Below are positions 62,522 to 64,000 of a stretch of DNA of 64,000 bases, piece by piece. The notes under the pieces were generated by a model. It was not told the DNA's origin. It did no database searches and saw only the letters and a program-made list of their open reading frames with translations. This DNA is from an uncultured Bacteroidales bacterium (GTDB lineage Bacteria; Bacteroidota; Bacteroidia; Bacteroidales; Muribaculaceae): contig CACZAC010000001.1 in NCBI GenBank assembly GCA_902779125.1, positions 62,001 to 126,000 of the forward strand, given 5' to 3'. Position 1 is the stretch's first letter; each line of letters opens with the position of its first letter. The translations under genes were made by a program, and so were the position numbers.

Positions 62522-63607
62522 ATGGAAATGAATTCACAACCCAAGGTAAGCATATTGGTGCCTTTGTATAATAAAGAAAGATACTTTAAGGCCTTTATTC
62601 AATCCATAACAAACCAAACATATAGTAATTTTGAGGTGATTCTTGTCAATGATGGTTCAACAGATAAAAGCCCATTCATGGCAAGAAAATGGAGTTGTCG
62701 CGACAATCGTATATTTGTTATCGATAAACCTAATGAAGGTCCAGCACTCGCACGCCGAGATGGTTTAAAGAAAGCCCAAGGCGAATATATTATGTTTGCC
62801 GATAGCGATGACTTGCTACCACCAAGAGCTATTGAAATCTTGGTGACTAAGATTGTTGAACTTGACGCTGATTTAGTTATTGGTTCAAGTGATAAGAAAC
62901 TGGGGTTTATCACTCGCCATCATTTGGATAGCATATATTCTTTTCCTACCAATGTATTAATAAAGCAACCTGAACTATTTGAGAAGTATTATTTAGGTTT
63001 CTTTAGCAATACGATTCTGCCTGTGTCAATGTGGGGGCGTATTTACAGAAAGAGTGTGATTGATACCGCATTAAAAGAGAACACGATGTTCAGTGAGGAC
63101 ATTAATTTTATGGGAGAAGACCAGTATTTCAACTTATTGCTTTTTCCATATTTGCACTCTATGTATCGGACCAATGAAACTGTTTATATCTATCGATACG
63201 GTGGTTATACGCTTCATTTTAATCGTCATTTTACACAACTATTAGATCTGTCCAGCATTAGACATCATTTATTAGATAAATATAAATATTCTTCAGGATA
63301 TGGTCCTTTATACGATGAGTACATTGAATGTTTATATTATCATGCATCAGAATTGATTCACTATAAACAAACAGATCGTGAAGGTGTTATTGACTTTTTC
63401 GAACACGAATTGGATACACGGGATTTTATTCCAAGACTAAAGGACTACTATAAAAATGAGGTTCCATCTAATCCTGGAGCATTGCTGTTGATAGAGCAGA
63501 ACTATGATGGAATGTACCGACATGCAAGTAGAATTGCACATCAAAACCACAAAAATATAAAGAATATAATAAAACGATCCATTTTGGCTGTTATCGAACG
63601 CTTCTAA
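62522..63607 (+). CDS. GT2 family glycosyltransferase (tandem paralogue 2)
   Basis: The 361-residue protein matches tandem paralogue 1 throughout: VNDGSTDKSPFMARKW, LARRDGLKKAQGEYIMFADSDDL, SMWGRIYRKSVID and FMGEDQYFN. The C-terminal NYDGMYRHASRI parallels DYEGMYDYVVGL. A second in-frame ATG (62528) is possible. The 175 bases before it hold nothing I recognise. Confidence 0.92.
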   Translation: MEMNSQPKVSILVPLYNKERYFKAFIQSITNQTYSNFEVILVNDGSTDKSPFMARKWSCRDNRIFVIDKPNEGPALARRDGLKKAQGEYIMFADSDDLLPPRAIEILVTKIVELDADLVIGSSDKKLGFITRHHLDSIYSFPTNVLIKQPELFEKYYLGFFSNTILPVSMWGRIYRKSVIDTALKENTMFSEDINFMGEDQYFNLLLFPYLHSMYRTNETVYIYRYGGYTLHFNRHFTQLLDLSSIRHHLLDKYKYSSGYGPLYDEYIECLYYHASELIHYKQTDREGVIDFFEHELDTRDFIPRLKDYYKNEVPSNPGALLLIEQNYDGMYRHASRIAHQNHKNIKNIIKRSILAVIERF

Positions 63608-63642
63608 CAGTTTGCTTATCAAATCATTAATGCAACACAAAA

Positions 63643-64000
63643 ATGCATGTGACTGATATCATTACTAATCAAAACAAGGTGAGTATAGTTGTACCGCTGT
63701 ATAATCAGGAACGGTATCTAGATGCATGCTTGCGTTCCATCACAAACCAGACCTATAAAAACCTTGAGATAATCGTTGTAAATGACGGTTCAACAGATGG
63801 TAGTCTGGAAATTGCAGAAAAGTGGACGGAAAAAGATCATCGTATCAAAGTCATTAACAAGGCTAATGAAGGGGTAACCATGGCTCGACGTGATGGTTAT
63901 CTTAAAGCCACTGGCGAATTCATCGCTTTTGTCGATAGCGATGACCTGTTGCCACGACATGCACTTGAAAGCATGTTGGCGCACATTGTCAAACAGGATG
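63643..64000 (+). CDS. GT2 family glycosyltransferase (tandem paralogue 3), partial
   Basis: The ATG at 63643 opens an in-frame MHVTDIITNQNKVSIVVPLYNQERY, and the gene runs off the right edge after 119 codons. The visible part has VNDGSTDGSLEIAEKW, MARRDGYLKATGEFIAFVDSDDL, closely following paralogues 1 and 2. Overlapping ATGs in other frames (63630, 63647) do not lead into coding sequence. Confidence 0.88.
   Translation, partial: MHVTDIITNQNKVSIVVPLYNQERYLDACLRSITNQTYKNLEIIVVNDGSTDGSLEIAEKWTEKDHRIKVINKANEGVTMARRDGYLKATGEFIAFVDSDDLLPRHALESMLAHIVKQD

Overview
This window looks like a chromosomal segment of an intestinal or oral Bacteroidales bacterium. The evidence is the Bacteroidales-type -7 boxes (TAnnTTTG) upstream of many genes, a PorD (DUF4835) type IX secretion component, the order dnaN / dnaQ-like exonuclease / coaBC / porD / recN / rlmB, DUF5606, BspA-like leucine-rich repeats, dockerin-bearing secreted proteins and a GH29 fucosidase. 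Muribaculaceae or Prevotellaceae would fit, but I cannot decide between them from sequence alone. No rRNA, tRNA, CRISPR array, transposase, integrase or phage gene was seen.

Layout. 1-4.4 kb: end of a DUF1963 gene, a secreted alpha-L-fucosidase, and two secreted dockerin proteins (a calcineurin-like phosphoesterase and an FGE/SUMF1-fold protein). 4.4-16 kb: mostly housekeeping genes (cvfB-like, rsmG, MBL hydrolase, rlmH, nadC, DAHP synthase-chorismate mutase, an SDR), interrupted on the minus strand by an ECF sigma / anti-sigma / DUF6108-like / outer-membrane-protein module with a second paralogous outer-membrane protein. 15.6-19.6 kb: two secreted proteins that share cohesin-like and dockerin modules, one of them a 1036-residue BspA-type LRR protein with a probable type IX sorting tail. 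19.7-19.9 kb: a small MITE-like inverted-repeat element. 20-30.7 kb: a long minus-strand run of core genes (dnaN to rlmB, then nusB to an NlpC/P60 lipoprotein). 30.8-40.2 kb: DUF1015, fur, a HAD phosphatase, an FAD oxidoreductase, a SIMPL protein, typA, an orphan transglutaminase-like protein and an SDR. 40.2-43.0 kb: an AT-rich MBOAT/SGNH O-acyltransferase pair bracketed by a 15-bp direct repeat. 43-48 kb: two paralogous MFS transporters and a phosphohexomutase. 49.8 kb to the end: a plus-strand surface-polysaccharide locus that runs off the window. It holds six GT2 glycosyltransferases, a GT-B-like transferase, a pyruvyltransferase, two acyltransferases, an EpsG/Wzy-like polymerase, and a nucleotidyltransferase / HAD / kinase-like / nucleotidyltransferase set that may make an activated phospho-substituent.

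How the parts fit together. PorD plus the sorting tail of the LRR protein suggest active type IX secretion. The phosphohexomutase, the acyltransferase island and the terminal locus all point to surface glycan synthesis and decoration. The ECF module is a plausible envelope-sensing circuit. The most unusual non-coding signal is a set of phased 7-base tandem repeats with a shared AACT core. They fill at least five short intergenic gaps, overlap stop codons, and in three cases end at or within two bases of the next ATG.
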